Positions 1-11,200 of a stretch of 46,756 nt of DNA are shown here, piece by piece; the first letter of the stretch is position 1, and each line of letters begins with the position of its first letter. This DNA comes from Nemertoderma westbladi. Lineage: Eukaryota > Xenacoelomorpha > Nemertodermatida > Nemertodermatidae. The position numbers and the translations under genes are program-made. Below the pieces are notes generated by a model. That model was given only the letters and a program-made list of their open reading frames with translations. It ran no database searches and was not told where the DNA came from. Location: contig JAUCBJ010008692.1 in assembly GCA_032718475.1 (NCBI GenBank), positions 1 to 46,756 on the forward strand, read 5' to 3'.

Positions 1-260
1 AGAGATTAATTATTAACGATCTATCGAATAATACAGTAGGTTTACACTGCAACCTTACACTGCAATAATAAAATTTAAGCATCCGAATTCAGCCTCCCGG
101 GTGTAGATCCATCGGGTGAATGATCGCGCATGGGCTGACTTCGGCTAATGTTTTGTGTATTAGCATAAATTGTTGTCGTATGCTAAAGGTGTTTTAATTA
201 ACTAAAAGACATATAAATTTTGGCAGGTTAAACTGCTAAAGGTCTTCAAAAGCGCGAACA
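1..260 (+). repeat. 3' end of a diverged Pao-family LTR, plus orientation
   Basis: This stretch matches, in reverse complement and with many differences, the 1099-1320 end of the large element's LTR. Shared blocks include the CTCCCGGGT / GGGTGAATGATCGCGCA region and the terminal GGTTAAACTGC...AGCGCGAACA. It ends in CA at 260, as an LTR should, so a related element in the opposite orientation probably began upstream of the window. The 5' part of this LTR lies outside the window. Confidence 0.7.
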
Positions 261-1098
261 GTTTTGTCCCGGCAAGTCGGTGACAGATTACCGACAGTAG
301 AGTACTTATTAACGAAATCGGATATTATATTCACGCTTATTCACCACTATGGTAACCCAGATGTGGCTCTCACTTCCGGGACCATGCTCCGTGGTGCATG
401 CCGTTTCGAATCTCTCGCAGAAGTTATTCTTCTATCAGATGCGTTCTATGGATTTTTCAACTTTATTGAGCCGTGTGTCTAGTTTGCGCATGTCTATGTC
501 TAGACTTCATTTATATACAGTAACTCTGGAAATGGACTGTTTATGTGGCCATTCATCGGTTAGGCTAGTGGGAAACCATCCAATTGCACGTCTATTTCAA
601 TGTAATTACTTAAAGTAACTAATGAATTGCGGTTGGGTGCAACCTTCGCCCGCAAGGCAATCCTCGCCCAATAAGATTTGTGTTAGTAACCATTTTAGTT
701 ACCAATTCAGGGAAAGGAGCAGGTTACAGAGACGGTTTTTCTAATTGTTTAGTGGGCGAAGGTTGCTCGCGGGCGAAGTTTGCCTGCGGTCGAAGTTTGC
801 TGCGTACCTAAATGGCCTGTCCAAAATCTCGCCCTACAAGGGACCTGTAAATTCAAACTTCCAGAAACTAATTTTTGCTCGACCACAAATTATGACGTCA
901 TATAGAACTTCAGAAAAAAATTTAATTAATTGGCAAAGATCACCCACCGTAAAAAAGTAACATTTTAAGAATAAAAATCCTTATTTTTATAAAATACCGT
1001 ATGTTGTTTTCTTTAAAATATCCACTTTTGAATTTGAAGTTTAACTTATCAAATTTATAGGAAATTTGAAGTAAGTGAAGCCGGATTTCCAGAGTTTA
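261..1098. other. No gene seen; probable leader of a diverged Pao-like element
   Basis: There is no convincing ORF here. It follows the diverged LTR end directly and stops where the large element's LTR begins, so it may be the leader of an older related element; this is inference. A perfect 13-bp inverted repeat, GCAACCTTCGCCC (639-651) against GGGCGAAGGTTGC (754-766), encloses about 100 bp. Related GGGCGAAG / TTCGCCC words recur nearby. Confidence 0.4.
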
Positions 1099-2280
1099 TG
1101 TTCGCGCTTTTAGACCTTTGGCAGTTTAACCCGCCAAATTAGGATGTCTTCTAGATAATAAATCACCTTTAGTCTATGACAAGTATTTAATTCACTACAC
1201 TAGTCGAAACCAATCTGTGCGCGATCATTCACCCGCTGGATATACCCGGGAGATTGGGTTCGACGGCTTAATCTTATTGCTATGTAAGCCTAATGTATTA
1301 TTCGACTGACAGTATTATATAATCTCTGACAATATTATTCACCTTCGGGGAATATTAACAGTTCCTTTAGGACGTGGCGCTCTATCTATATAAACAGAGT
1401 TATGACTTAAACTACTCACAACGATATGGCTTAGTTATAATTCACATATATGGCGCATTCTTTAGGAAATGCTTCGTTATCAGTATCACTCATACACAAT
1501 GCTGCACAATACTGCACACTGATCTGCCGATCTTCACTGATTTTAGTTATATATAAAAGGAACACGGACTGACTCATGTAGGGTATATCAAATAACATTA
1601 GATTCACTTCAAATCACTTTAACATAAGTCACAATCGTTATATGTAACCTTTCTCTCTTACCTTCGGTATATCAAGAATATTGGGTTTCGGGGTTATTTA
1701 TCGTTATTCCAAATATAATAATTCATCAACCATATTATGAAGAACTGACAGTAAATAGCAGTATAACAATATAAAAGTATGCACAGTAATTCAGTGTGCG
1801 TTAAGTTCATTAGTTTGTTATGGATTGGTTTGCAATGGTTTGTTATGTTATGATAACGGATATATGCCCTTTATAATTAAGCCTACTAGTGTTAGACTAA
1901 AACAGAAAAACACAAAATATTTACAAGCCGTTCTCTCCTGGCTTAGGAAAGAAAGACCAACAACACTGAAAACTGTTAAGAATAACCTTATTTACAAAGG
2001 CTTCCACCCAACACAGAGAAAGAGCATAAAGATAGGAAAATTCAGTTCAGTAGACCTGTGATAGGTCGAAATCAAAATCAACTCAAATTCTATTGGGAGA
2101 TACTTTCCCAAGCTAGTTGGACAATCAAACGTAGCCCAGATCCCTTCGCACAGCGAATCAGCCAATCAGCCGGTAGCTTGTGCTATTCGAGTTATATATC
2201 CCTTTTTAGAGTATTCTAGCGACTGGGGGGGAACTGGTTAGCAAGGCAAACGAATCAGTTATTCCACAAAAGCTTTTACA
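1099..2280 (-). repeat. 3' LTR of the giant Pao element
   Basis: This 1182-bp direct repeat matches 18402-19561. In element orientation it starts TGTAAAAGC and ends GCGCGAACA. It differs from the 5' copy by scattered substitutions and small indels around 1790-1850. On the minus strand it has a TATATAA box (about 2192-2199). The same position in the 5' LTR (about 19472-19480) reads TCTCTAA, so the box is lost there. A TATATAAAAGG box on the plus strand (1550-1560), antisense to gag-pol, is present in both LTRs. Confidence 0.9.
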
Positions 2281-2296
2281 CCGCTCCCAGAAAATG
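2281..2296 (-). promoter_or_regulatory. Polypurine tract of the giant Pao element
   Basis: In element orientation the bases directly before the 3' LTR read TTCTGGGAGCGG and are followed by the LTR start TGTAAAAGC. A purine-rich run touching the LTR is the expected primer site for plus-strand DNA synthesis, and its position supports the LTR boundary. Confidence 0.65.
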
Positions 2297-2358
2297 GGAT
2301 TTAAGTCTATAAAATATACAAAATCACAATTTCTAATATACATAAATACTCTAAACAG

Positions 2359-3840
2359 TTAGTCTTTCTTGCGCGGACGGCGTTTACGCAGCTTTTTAAA
2401 GCTAGCAAGAGTCATTTTCTCTTTGGGGCGAGCCACTTTACGAGGAGGGCTGTAGCTCCTAGGCGAAGGGTGCAATATAATTGCATCAGAAGGTGCAGGG
2501 TTACGATCGGTATACCCGCCGGTCGAAGTACCTGGTTGATTAATATCAACCTCAGTGGAGTGAGGTCTAACGGCCTTTAGAGCGCGTCTCAGGACAGCAG
2601 CTCCTACGGGTCCTTGACGGGTCGTCTGGACACTAGCGGTGGGTGGACCGTGAGTAGTGAGGAACTTTCTCGGTTTAATGGTTCTCTCCAGCTCGCGTTC
2701 TCGGGTTCGATATTCATATGGTCGCCGAGATATTTCCTGTAGTTCAGGATGCGAGTTCACAAAGATGTCGCCATACTCAGGGTCCTGACGGATAAAATTG
2801 ATCAGGTGATATGTGGTTATATCATTAGGGTTAACGTTTCTAAGGTATTTCCTGACAAACTTGGTGGAAATACACTCACCAACACGCTTCATTAACTCGT
2901 AACTTGGTACGCGTGTTTTCTGTTCAATCGACGCGAATAGATAAGGATGGAATGCGTAAACTCCCTCGTAAGCTCGTCCAGGGTAATAGCGATGTCGGGA
3001 TTCGCAATGTAAATCGGCGTTCGCTTCCCAAGCTCGGATGTATCGCAGGGTGATCATCTCGTCTACGCTCTCTAAATCGCGATTAAAGGGACAATTGTAA
3101 CTTTCATGTCCTTTAAATTGACAGTAGTGACATTGAGTCATAAATTGTGGGCAGACGGCAAATATATGAGAGTTATTAAGCCGGCAATAAGCACAATATA
3201 TTTCCATCATCGGTTGTTCGAGGAAATAGGAACAAGGTACGCTCGAGTCTAGAGGAGTGAAGTGGTCTCTCGATGCGCATAATCGACAACGTTTTCGAGA
3301 AACGTAGTTGGCGTGTCGATAATCGTACGCTGTGAGACGCTGTGGACCTTGATACCACTCTATGACATAATCATTGTCACTGCTCCGGGAAGTTGTAGGC
3401 TGAATCGCTTCTGATTCTAAGCACACTGGTTCATCCTCCAGTTGTATAGACGAAGTGGGTGCGTCTGTCTCAGTAAGTTGATCCACTGTCTGTATTTCCA
3501 CGACAGAATAACCTGTAGGTATTCGGGGTCTTTGTATAACAGATGAATGTGAGTTCTGTATACAAACGTCTTGAAACACGGCAAATCCAGCGCTACTCAG
3601 TTTCTCCGCAGCCGAGTCTCTCAGACTGAGTTTGGTCAGCGCGCGGTCCTTGAACTGACTATCGACGTTACGGAACGGAGTCAGAAAGCGCCGGAAACAT
3701 TCGAAACGTATGAACTTATTATGTTCGTCTAACTTGGCGAGTTTAGTTCCAAGTATTAACGGGTGAGCGCGTATGGTACGACTGCACCATGCGACGGACA
3801 AGATCCGCTCTATTGTCCGGAGGCTCAACAAGTACGCCAT
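2359..3840 (-). CDS. ORFB: triple zinc-knuckle accessory protein
   Basis: This is the last ORF of the giant Pao element. The frame is open from 3945, but the first ATG is at 3840, inside the end of ORFA (98-nt overlap). ORFB lies +1 relative to ORFA, so it needs its own start, a spliced RNA or a frameshift. Counting residues from 3945, three zinc knuckles lie in the middle: C220/C223/H228/C238, C251/C254/H260/C265 and C272/C275/H280/C285. A helical-looking domain follows (about 295-390), and then a proline-rich, very basic tail ending in RKRRPRKKD, which could be a nuclear localisation or RNA-binding tail. There is no signal peptide or membrane segment, so it is not an envelope. The knuckle block and following domain match the ORF at 38610-40166 in the second Pao element. 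The likely role is nucleic-acid binding (inferred); I recognise no named family. Confidence 0.8.
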   Translation of the reverse strand: MAYLLSLRTIERILSVAWCSRTIRAHPLILGTKLAKLDEHNKFIRFECFRRFLTPFRNVDSQFKDRALTKLSLRDSAAEKLSSAGFAVFQDVCIQNSHSSVIQRPRIPTGYSVVEIQTVDQLTETDAPTSSIQLEDEPVCLESEAIQPTTSRSSDNDYVIEWYQGPQRLTAYDYRHANYVSRKRCRLCASRDHFTPLDSSVPCSYFLEQPMMEIYCAYCRLNNSHIFAVCPQFMTQCHYCQFKGHESYNCPFNRDLESVDEMITLRYIRAWEANADLHCESRHRYYPGRAYEGVYAFHPYLFASIEQKTRVPSYELMKRVGECISTKFVRKYLRNVNPNDITTYHLINFIRQDPEYGDIFVNSHPELQEISRRPYEYRTRERELERTIKPRKFLTTHGPPTASVQTTRQGPVGAAVLRRALKAVRPHSTEVDINQPGTSTGGYTDRNPAPSDAIILHPSPRSYSPPRKVARPKEKMTLASFKKLRKRRPRKKD

Positions 3841-5425
3841 CGACACGAGCAGCCTCGACGGGTGGACGTTGTAGCATGGGAGCGTCAGCAACGAGCTCTT
3901 GAGATCTGAGATCGGTGTTAACCGGTTGAGGCTGTACCGTAGCAAAGAGCTTGTCTTTAAAATGAGGAACCATCGAGGGGTGGAGAATCGTTTTGGAATA
4001 GAGATCCGTCACGAGAATTTGAGCTTCTGGTTGGGCTAAAGCTGCTTCTTCCCTCTCAGTCAGCTCTATATGTCTCTCCTCGAGCTGATTTTCCTCCGCT
4101 TGTTGTTGCAAGCGCTCGTCCAGGAATTCCTGTAAAGAGTAGGTTCGTCCACGTTCGATGTCCTCCTCTAGATTTTGTATTTCTCTATCGAACTGGGGTA
4201 AAGCTAGTTCTTTCACCGCTTGGACTTGTTGTTGCAATTTACGTTTCTCCAAGCAATCGTAAGTTCCTTTTCCGATTTTCTGCCGAATAGCGTCCAATGC
4301 ATTTCGTATCACGCTCTCTTCGACTTCTGTAACAGGTTGGATCGGAGGAAGGCCAGGACGGTTGTAGGGGTTAAACGGTGATATTAGATGACCGCGTCCT
4401 AGTCCAGCAAGGTAAGGTTGGCGAATATCCAACGAACCCACTACCGGAGTGCCACCAATCAACTGTTCAGGTAACACTAGATCTTTGAACAGTGAGTACA
4501 GTTCGGGAGGATCCGTAATACTATTAGGATCTAGAGTTTGAGGTATCACTTGGGAATGGGGAGGTCTGACCGAGTATTCCGGAACTCTGATCATGGGTTT
4601 ATTCAATGATCGCTTAAGGCGCGCGACCGTAGGTGATACGTCGAAAAGGTTACGCTCGAAACTCCCATAAGTATATCGCGTAAAACTGTGTTTAGCGCAA
4701 CGTCTCCGCGGATGTTTATGCCTTTCGATTTGCTGGTTAGGTCTAGGGCATTCGTCACAGTAATACCAAAGACGCACGTCTTGAAGGGGAAACGCGGGTG
4801 ATCGCTCTCCAGTTTTACAATATTCCTCCATCTGTTCGAAGCTATCTGGAACGACAGGTAGTGGTCGATCGGCGGTAAGATACATCATCGTAAAATAGAG
4901 CCGTTTGAGTTCCATTATAGGATCTGGATGTATACCTTGGGGATATCGAGTTTCGAGGTTTTGTTGACTGGCAACATTGAGATAGGTCTCTCGTAAGAAT
5001 TCTAGATAATCGTTGAAACCGTTACGTTTATCAGGTTCTTCAACGTCTTCTCTTTCGAGTTTGTTTCGAATAGAGTTCTCGTGTTCTATTCTCGATTTAT
5101 CGTTTCGACTCCGCTGGGTATGATATTTAAATAAAACCATTTCCCTTTCGGTGTCTACATCGTCGGTGTCGTGTAAATCAATAGGATGACCAGTGGTCAA
5201 GAAGTCCATATACGTACCATTACGATGCGTGTAGCGAGCAGTGAACTTTCTATAATCCAATTCACGCGTAAGTTGCTCCTGGGACATTGGCGGTTCGATA
5301 TAACGACCATCGTCCTCCGTAGTAGTTGGATCAGCGTCGCCGCGTATCAAGCTATCGACAAACGCTTGTAAAGGTAGAGTATATCTCTCCCTGATACCAA
5401 GATCATCTTCTATTAATTCAGTCAT
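3743..5425 (-). CDS. ORFA: unrecognised accessory protein of the giant Pao element
   Basis: This 560-residue ORF starts at an ATG (5425) about 2.8 kb downstream of pol and overlaps ORFB. The N-terminal half is charged. A cysteine/histidine cluster (C223, C226, H236, C243, H246) could bind zinc. Residues 365-465 are rich in Glu, Gln and Leu with a heptad-like pattern and probably form a coiled coil. The middle (300-365) is proline- and glycine-rich. There is no signal peptide, membrane segment, polymerase, protease or nuclease motif. Its position matches env in some BEL elements, but its content does not. It occupies the slot held by the exonuclease ORF in the second Pao element, though I see no sequence match between the two. 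A role as a structural or RNA-associated partner of ORFB is a guess. Confidence 0.75.
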   Translation of the reverse strand: MTELIEDDLGIRERYTLPLQAFVDSLIRGDADPTTTEDDGRYIEPPMSQEQLTRELDYRKFTARYTHRNGTYMDFLTTGHPIDLHDTDDVDTEREMVLFKYHTQRSRNDKSRIEHENSIRNKLEREDVEEPDKRNGFNDYLEFLRETYLNVASQQNLETRYPQGIHPDPIMELKRLYFTMMYLTADRPLPVVPDSFEQMEEYCKTGERSPAFPLQDVRLWYYCDECPRPNQQIERHKHPRRRCAKHSFTRYTYGSFERNLFDVSPTVARLKRSLNKPMIRVPEYSVRPPHSQVIPQTLDPNSITDPPELYSLFKDLVLPEQLIGGTPVVGSLDIRQPYLAGLGRGHLISPFNPYNRPGLPPIQPVTEVEESVIRNALDAIRQKIGKGTYDCLEKRKLQQQVQAVKELALPQFDREIQNLEEDIERGRTYSLQEFLDERLQQQAEENQLEERHIELTEREEAALAQPEAQILVTDLYSKTILHPSMVPHFKDKLFATVQPQPVNTDLRSQELVADAPMLQRPPVEAARVDGVLVEPPDNRADLVRRMVQSYHTRSPVNTWN

Positions 5426-5470
5426 ATCTGCTATACAAGTTCACCAATATTATAATGAGTTTATATATCG
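5426..5470 (-). promoter_or_regulatory. Possible TATA box and splice acceptor before ORFA
   Basis: On the minus strand a TATATAAA box lies at 5460-5467, 35 nt before the ORFA ATG, and the ATG itself follows GTATAGCAG, which could serve as a splice acceptor at about 5428. Either would give ORFA its own RNA. The pyrimidine tract is weak and neither signal is proven. Confidence 0.3.
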
Positions 5471-8237
5471 TTAGGCGAGCGGGCGTCGCTGCCTATTTCT
5501 CCCTTGCCCCCGGACAGTATGAGATTCTCAGCGCCGATGTACCGCTGTAGCTGTACTTTCGCCAACGACGTAGCCGTACAACGACAACGATAACCGGCAC
5601 AAGTCACTCCACTGTCCGTCCCAAAGGCTTAGATGTACTTCAGGTATTCCTTGGAGAGTTAGGTTACTTTTACGATTGCGACTAGCTACTGTAAACACAC
5701 TTTAGCAGTAACATTCACCTATAAACTCACAAATACCACACAACTGGTCACAACTACGCACATTCGGGCCATTTGTCCGTTAGTCAATGCCTTCCAGAAT
5801 GTCACTGTATTATTATGTATCCTTGGATACTAGTAGTGCGCTATTTATTCCCTATGCTATTCAATGGGACAAGCTTTCTATTGTTCTTTTAACTCAATTC
5901 TAATTCTAGCGTGGTTGTTGCTATGGTGACATTATGCAAAGCTAGCGGTAGAATTAGGGTAATTCCAATGCATACAGATCTGGGATGTTATTTAATAGTA
6001 ATTCTTTAATAGTCAATGTCCTGTTTTATACATGACTTTATGAATTTTATCGGCTATTGACTATGTTTGGGAGACTTTCGCACACTCATATGCATAATAA
6101 GATAAATCTCCGCTCCCTTGATCTATTAATTAATGGAATTTTGGGAATGTTATAAATTGCGTAAAAATGGCAATTTATTAAATTCATTAAAAGGCATGAA
6201 TTTAAATTTATTCCCTGAAATTTTATTATTTGATAATTAAATGGACATATTTTGATTCTAGAACATGTCTAGGGACACAAGATCCTTAATTCTATGACAA
6301 TTGTCTCTTTAAGAATATCGGTAAATGCTACGATATCTTAATTGACTAGAATTGTTGAAGGATCTGAATTTTACAGATTTTGATTTATTAGATTTGCAAA
6401 TATTAAATAATTAATATTTGAGATGGGCACCGATTTATTCCAGAACTTGTCTGGGGACGTTAACCACTGATTCTAGAATTTGTCTTTCAAGTATATCGGT
6501 GGGTGCCGCGATATCTTAATCGACTAGAATTACAGATGGTCAAAGGGTTTAACAGATTTATTTTGCGTTATACGCTACTGTTAAAGGGACATCACGCTAC
6601 TATATGTATTATTTAATATACGGTATGAGAGCAATATCGCACGAAGCAATGTCAGTGTGAAGAGGCAAGTCGTTTCCAAGGTCTACCCAGAGCTTGGTTT
6701 AGCCGAGACACGAGGATCTGAACTTTGCATTCCTAATACTCTGCCTACCAATAATACTTAAATATAGTAGTGGCTTTATTGTACTTTAATAAGTACGGAC
6801 ATTTCATCTTACTGTAGTTACGTATTTATAATATAATACGGACAGTAAGGAAAGAGAAAAATAATTATTTCTTCGCCGTCGCACTAAATATAATATAAGT
6901 AATTACGTACGTAATAAACACGAATATATTGCACTATTCTACAAAATAATCGCTAAATAATATTCTACTAAATTAAATAAAACGATTATAATAAAATTAC
7001 ATAGTAATACATACATAAATATAAAAATAATAAAATAATATAAAATAATAGAGTCACACGCCCACTCCGAACGATATTAAGTTGGGGAGTCCCTAGATGT
7101 CGGTTGGATTAGGGAAGTGGTCGTGGGAAGAGTTTCTTGCCTTCCATAGTTTCCGGAGAGCTCTCTGTCTCTTTCCAGTAAACATAACGCTTGCGTCCTT
7201 CTGGGCTCCTCTCTGATGACTCCGAGGCGCACCCATGAGGCGGACGCTGTCCCACCACCCCTGGGGCCAGTCCGACTCCGTTTTTATCAGACTGGGCCGG
7301 AGGGTAGCCCGATGCTTCCCGGGTTCAATTTTCAATCCCCCGATCACACCGGCACAGCTCGTCGATGTAGCCGATCCAGCTCCAATGATCGCCTACTGTT
7401 AACTTACTGTGGCCTGACTGTACATTGAGCCAACTCAGAGAGTCAACCGGCGGGTGGACCAGTCGATAGCGATCGAGCATCAAGGTCGCCCTTGAGCCAA
7501 ACCGACGGTCTTGTCCCAAGTGGGCTTGCGCTACCCAACATGGAATATTGACCGTTTTCACCCGCCTCGCCGGCAGTATTTGGAAAAGGCAATACTGTCT
7601 GTAGCTAAAAAGCTACTGAACAAGTCACCACTTACCAGTCACTGTACACGTGTACTCAACAGATGTTCGATAATCAAGTACACAAAAGGTAAACACAAAA
7701 TCGGACACATACCATGCACACACAGAGGACATAATCGGGAAAGACCAAATCGGTGACAAAATCAGAGGGGACAAAATTGTATCGACTAATAAAAGAGTCG
7801 AGAGTACCTTATTTTGCCGTCAGGGCAAAATAACTTTGTGTGCACAAAGTATGCTGGGGCGCAGTAAAGATATGGTCCTACTAATACCAGCGGCGACTAA
7901 ACCAACCGGCAAGGGTTCCCATACTCACTCGCAGTGGCCATACATACACTCACATATACCACGTACCCACAGCAACAGAAAGCTCAAGCAAACTGCCACT
8001 GATCGTCCACACACAAACCACAGATCACACTATGCCACCACCCCTACTGTGTACAGGACTGGCAGTACGGCAACAGGCCGACTAGACGGTACCACGGCAC
8101 CATGTCAATTCATGGTTCGCTAGACACGAGGGCCTTCAGTATCTCCCTTGCACTTATCGCCCCATTTTAACGTGCCCCCGGACTCTCACGAGTCCGCCGC
8201 CGCCTGCTGAACGCACCCCTATAGAGACCTCACCTCT
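5471..8237. other. Spacer between pol and ORFA; no gene seen
   Basis: About 2.8 kb without a convincing gene. 5471-7050 is AT-rich. 7050-8237 is closer to coding composition and has short minus-strand ORFs (7347-7093 and 7561-7325, overlapping) that resemble nothing I know and could be a decayed reading frame. An imperfect duplication of about 110 bp lies at about 6250 and 6430 (shared ATATCGGT and GATATCTTAAT blocks). Two abutting hairpins lie at 7809-7850. A 6-bp stem, GGACTC/GAGTCC with a 4-nt loop, lies at 8177-8192 just after pol. Confidence 0.6.
7809..7850. repeat. Two abutting perfect hairpins
   Basis: The first stem is TTATTTTGCC (7809-7818) against GGCAAAATAA (7824-7833) with a 5-nt loop. 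The second is ACTTTGTG (7833-7840) against CACAAAGT (7843-7850) with a 2-nt loop. They touch at 7833. They sit in the spacer between pol and ORFA and would form in RNA of either strand. Confidence 0.6.
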
Positions 8238-11200
8238 TTAGGTACGTCCCACTGGGCGATTGAGCTGTTGAGTCTCAAAGACTATCCCTGGTTTCTTAAA
8301 GTTCCGCCGCATGACGACGAGCTCTACTGATCGCACCAAACCATCGCTCGAGATATGAGTCTCGATGATACGTCCTGTTTGCCATCGCTTACGTGGGAGA
8401 TCGGGGTCCACAATAAGCACCATGTCTCCAGCGCTGACGTTTTCTTGCTGCGCAAACCACTTAGTTCGAAGTTGTAGAGTGGGCAGGTAATGTTTCTCGA
8501 AATGGTCAGCGAAACGACGGGATAGCAACTGCATAAGTTGCCAGGTTCGACGGCAGTACTCGTCTCCGTCTGTGATCTCCGATCGTGGGAGCATGGCTAC
8601 GGGTTTCTTCAGTAGAAAGTGCGCGGGTGTTAGCGCTTCCAGGGAATCAGGATTTGAAGAGACTGGCATAAGCGGTCTTTCGTTGAGATAGGCGGCGATT
8701 TCCTCCATTAACGTCCGCAATAGTTCGTCGGTGAGATAAGCGCGACAAGGCACAATAAAGTGGAACGCAGTCTTCACGCTCCTAATCAATCTCTCCCAAC
8801 TTCCTCCCCACCAAGGGGCGTCGGCGGCGTTGAAGGTCCAGCTAGACGCTGTTATCCTTAGCTGATCGTCCACCTGTCTTTTGTTCCAGTCCTTTACGTA
8901 AGCTTGAATTTCGTTGTTGGCGCCAATGAAGTTCGTTCCCTTATCCGATCTCATCGTGTTACTGGTTCCGAAGCGAGCGATCTGTCGTCGTAAACTCAAC
9001 ACGAAGCTGTTGGTGGATAGATCGTTTACCATATCGAGATGGATAGCTCTACAAGTCATACAAACGAAGATGACACACCATCTCTTGACTATAGTCCGGG
9101 CACGATATACTTCAATAGGGCCAAATAAATCCACACCGGTATTAGTAAAGGGTGGTTCATAGAAGCTTACTCTTTCCCTAGGTAATTCTGCCTCTCGCTG
9201 TGTTAAAGGCCTACTGAATGCTTTCCTACAGGGTATGCAGTTCCTAAGAACTTGGTTCAGAGCCCTACGGGGTTTATAAAAATAGTAGCGAGTTCGAATT
9301 TCGCTCAGAACTCGTTCTCTACCAGCATGGTACAGTTTGCTATGAACATCTACAATTATCTTGATTTGTATGTCAAGATTTCTAATGAGTATGGGAAACT
9401 TAGTGTCAAAGGATAATGGGGCGTTGGTAAGCCTGCCTCCAACACGTATTAACCCATCTATCATGGTACTAGAGAAGCGATCCCTTAAGCGCATCTGTGG
9501 ATTTCTTAACAACAGGAAATACTTATCGGAATCCTCATAGCATTGTAGGAGTCTCAGCATCTGTTTGTTGGTTTCATCATGCTCCTGGTAACTGATCTTC
9601 TCCTTTAGAAACCTGTCGGATATCTTGTATTGGGGAAGATCTTTAACAACATGGACTCGTGCAGATGTTGATGGAGCATCATCACTATTGGTCTTTGTCC
9701 CGGAGTAACGATGATGAAAACATCGTTTCAGATAGGTGACAGCTTTACAGAGCCGATTCCAGGAACTGTAGTGACGTATCGCTCTCTGCAAGAGAGGTGA
9801 GAGTCCTTGCGAAATATCTGGTATTCCAGATTTCCAATCCTTGTCACGGATTTCCAAGACTTCTTTAGTCGTGGCGGTGGGTTTCTGATCCAAAGCATCC
9901 TCTCCGGAAGTAAATAATACAGATAGATCAACCGCAGGTTTAAACAACTTCGATTTACTCGCTCGAGTTTTGGGTTTAACTTTCTCCGCTCCCTTGGCCT
10001 GTCTGATCTCTGCTGTTGTGAGATGGGGAGGCCATTCTTCTTCTTCCCTGTAGAGAAAGTCGGGTCCTCCTAACCATTCGGGAGTATTTACCAATTCCTT
10101 TGGAGTCGCTCCTCGGGACGCGATGTCTGCTGGATTAATCGTTCCGGGGCAATGTCTCCATTGGTCCATCGTCGTGCGACTAAGTATGATGGCTACCCTG
10201 TTGGTAACGAAGACGCTGAACTGACAGACTTCATTGGTTATATACTCTAACACGAGTAAAGCGTCGGTCCAATAGACAGTTTTCTCTAATGGATAGTCAA
10301 TCTGTTCGGTTACATTCCGGCCGATGGCTGTAGCGTATAGAGCCGCTTTTAACTCCGCTCGAGGAACTTTCAACTTGTTGTTGATTAATGCCTTAGAAGT
10401 AACCAAGGCGACTTTGATTCCATCCGGAGTTTCCACTCTTAGATAGGCTACTATACCTATTCCCATATCGCTGGCGTCTCCAAACACATGGAGTTGATAG
10501 GAATACGTAGGGAGAACATGACCAAAATATGAACGGGAAATTATAAAATCCTCGATAGCTGGCAGAGAATCTTCCCATTTCATCCACTGCTTCAATAATT
10601 CCCCCTTAAGTGGATCGTCCCATGAGTGGTTTTCAAGCCACATTTGTTGTACCAAACTACGAGCAATCAATATAACTGGGCTAATAAATCCCAATGGATC
10701 GAAATAAGTGCTCAGTATACTTAAGCAAATCCGTTTGGTTCGAACTGGATTATCTCGCTGTTTTAGCTGGAAAAACAGGATATCTCGCTCTGTGTCCCAT
10801 TTCAAGCCGAGTGTCTTGGTTTCTGGCAGATCATCTTTGATCAAATCGAGATCTTTCGCTCCTCGATCTTCCGCAGGGATCGACTCCAGAAACTCACGGG
10901 AGTTGCTGGTGAATTTCGTTAATCGAAACCCACCTCTTTTTAAGCACTCTACCGTTCCTTTAGCGACCTCAATGGCTTCCTCAACTGATGGAAGGGACTT
11001 CAGATTGTCGTCCATATATATGTCTCTCTTGATGTTGTCGATCACTTCCTTAGAGAATGCCTCTCGGTTGTCCTCTGCAGTGGTACGCACTACCGAACAG
11101 GCGTTGGAAGGGCTTGAGATTATCCCGAAGGCCTGGATGGTCATCCAGTACTCCACCGGTTTCTGGTTGAGATCTCCTTCGGGCCACCACAGAAATCGTA

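Noticed and set aside
1825-2061. A plus-strand ORF in the LTR, also present at 19094-19342
   Set aside because: The two copies are the two LTRs of one element, so their similarity is not independent evidence of coding. The frame is antisense to gag-pol and has no recognisable domain.
2359-5425. ORFA/ORFB as an envelope gene
   Set aside because: The position fits env, but there is no signal peptide, transmembrane segment, cleavage site or glycosylation-rich ectodomain. ORFB has zinc knuckles instead.
7260-7370. tRNA-like B box (GGGTTCAAT) in the pol-ORFA spacer
   Set aside because: No A box at the right distance and no cloverleaf or acceptor stem can be drawn.
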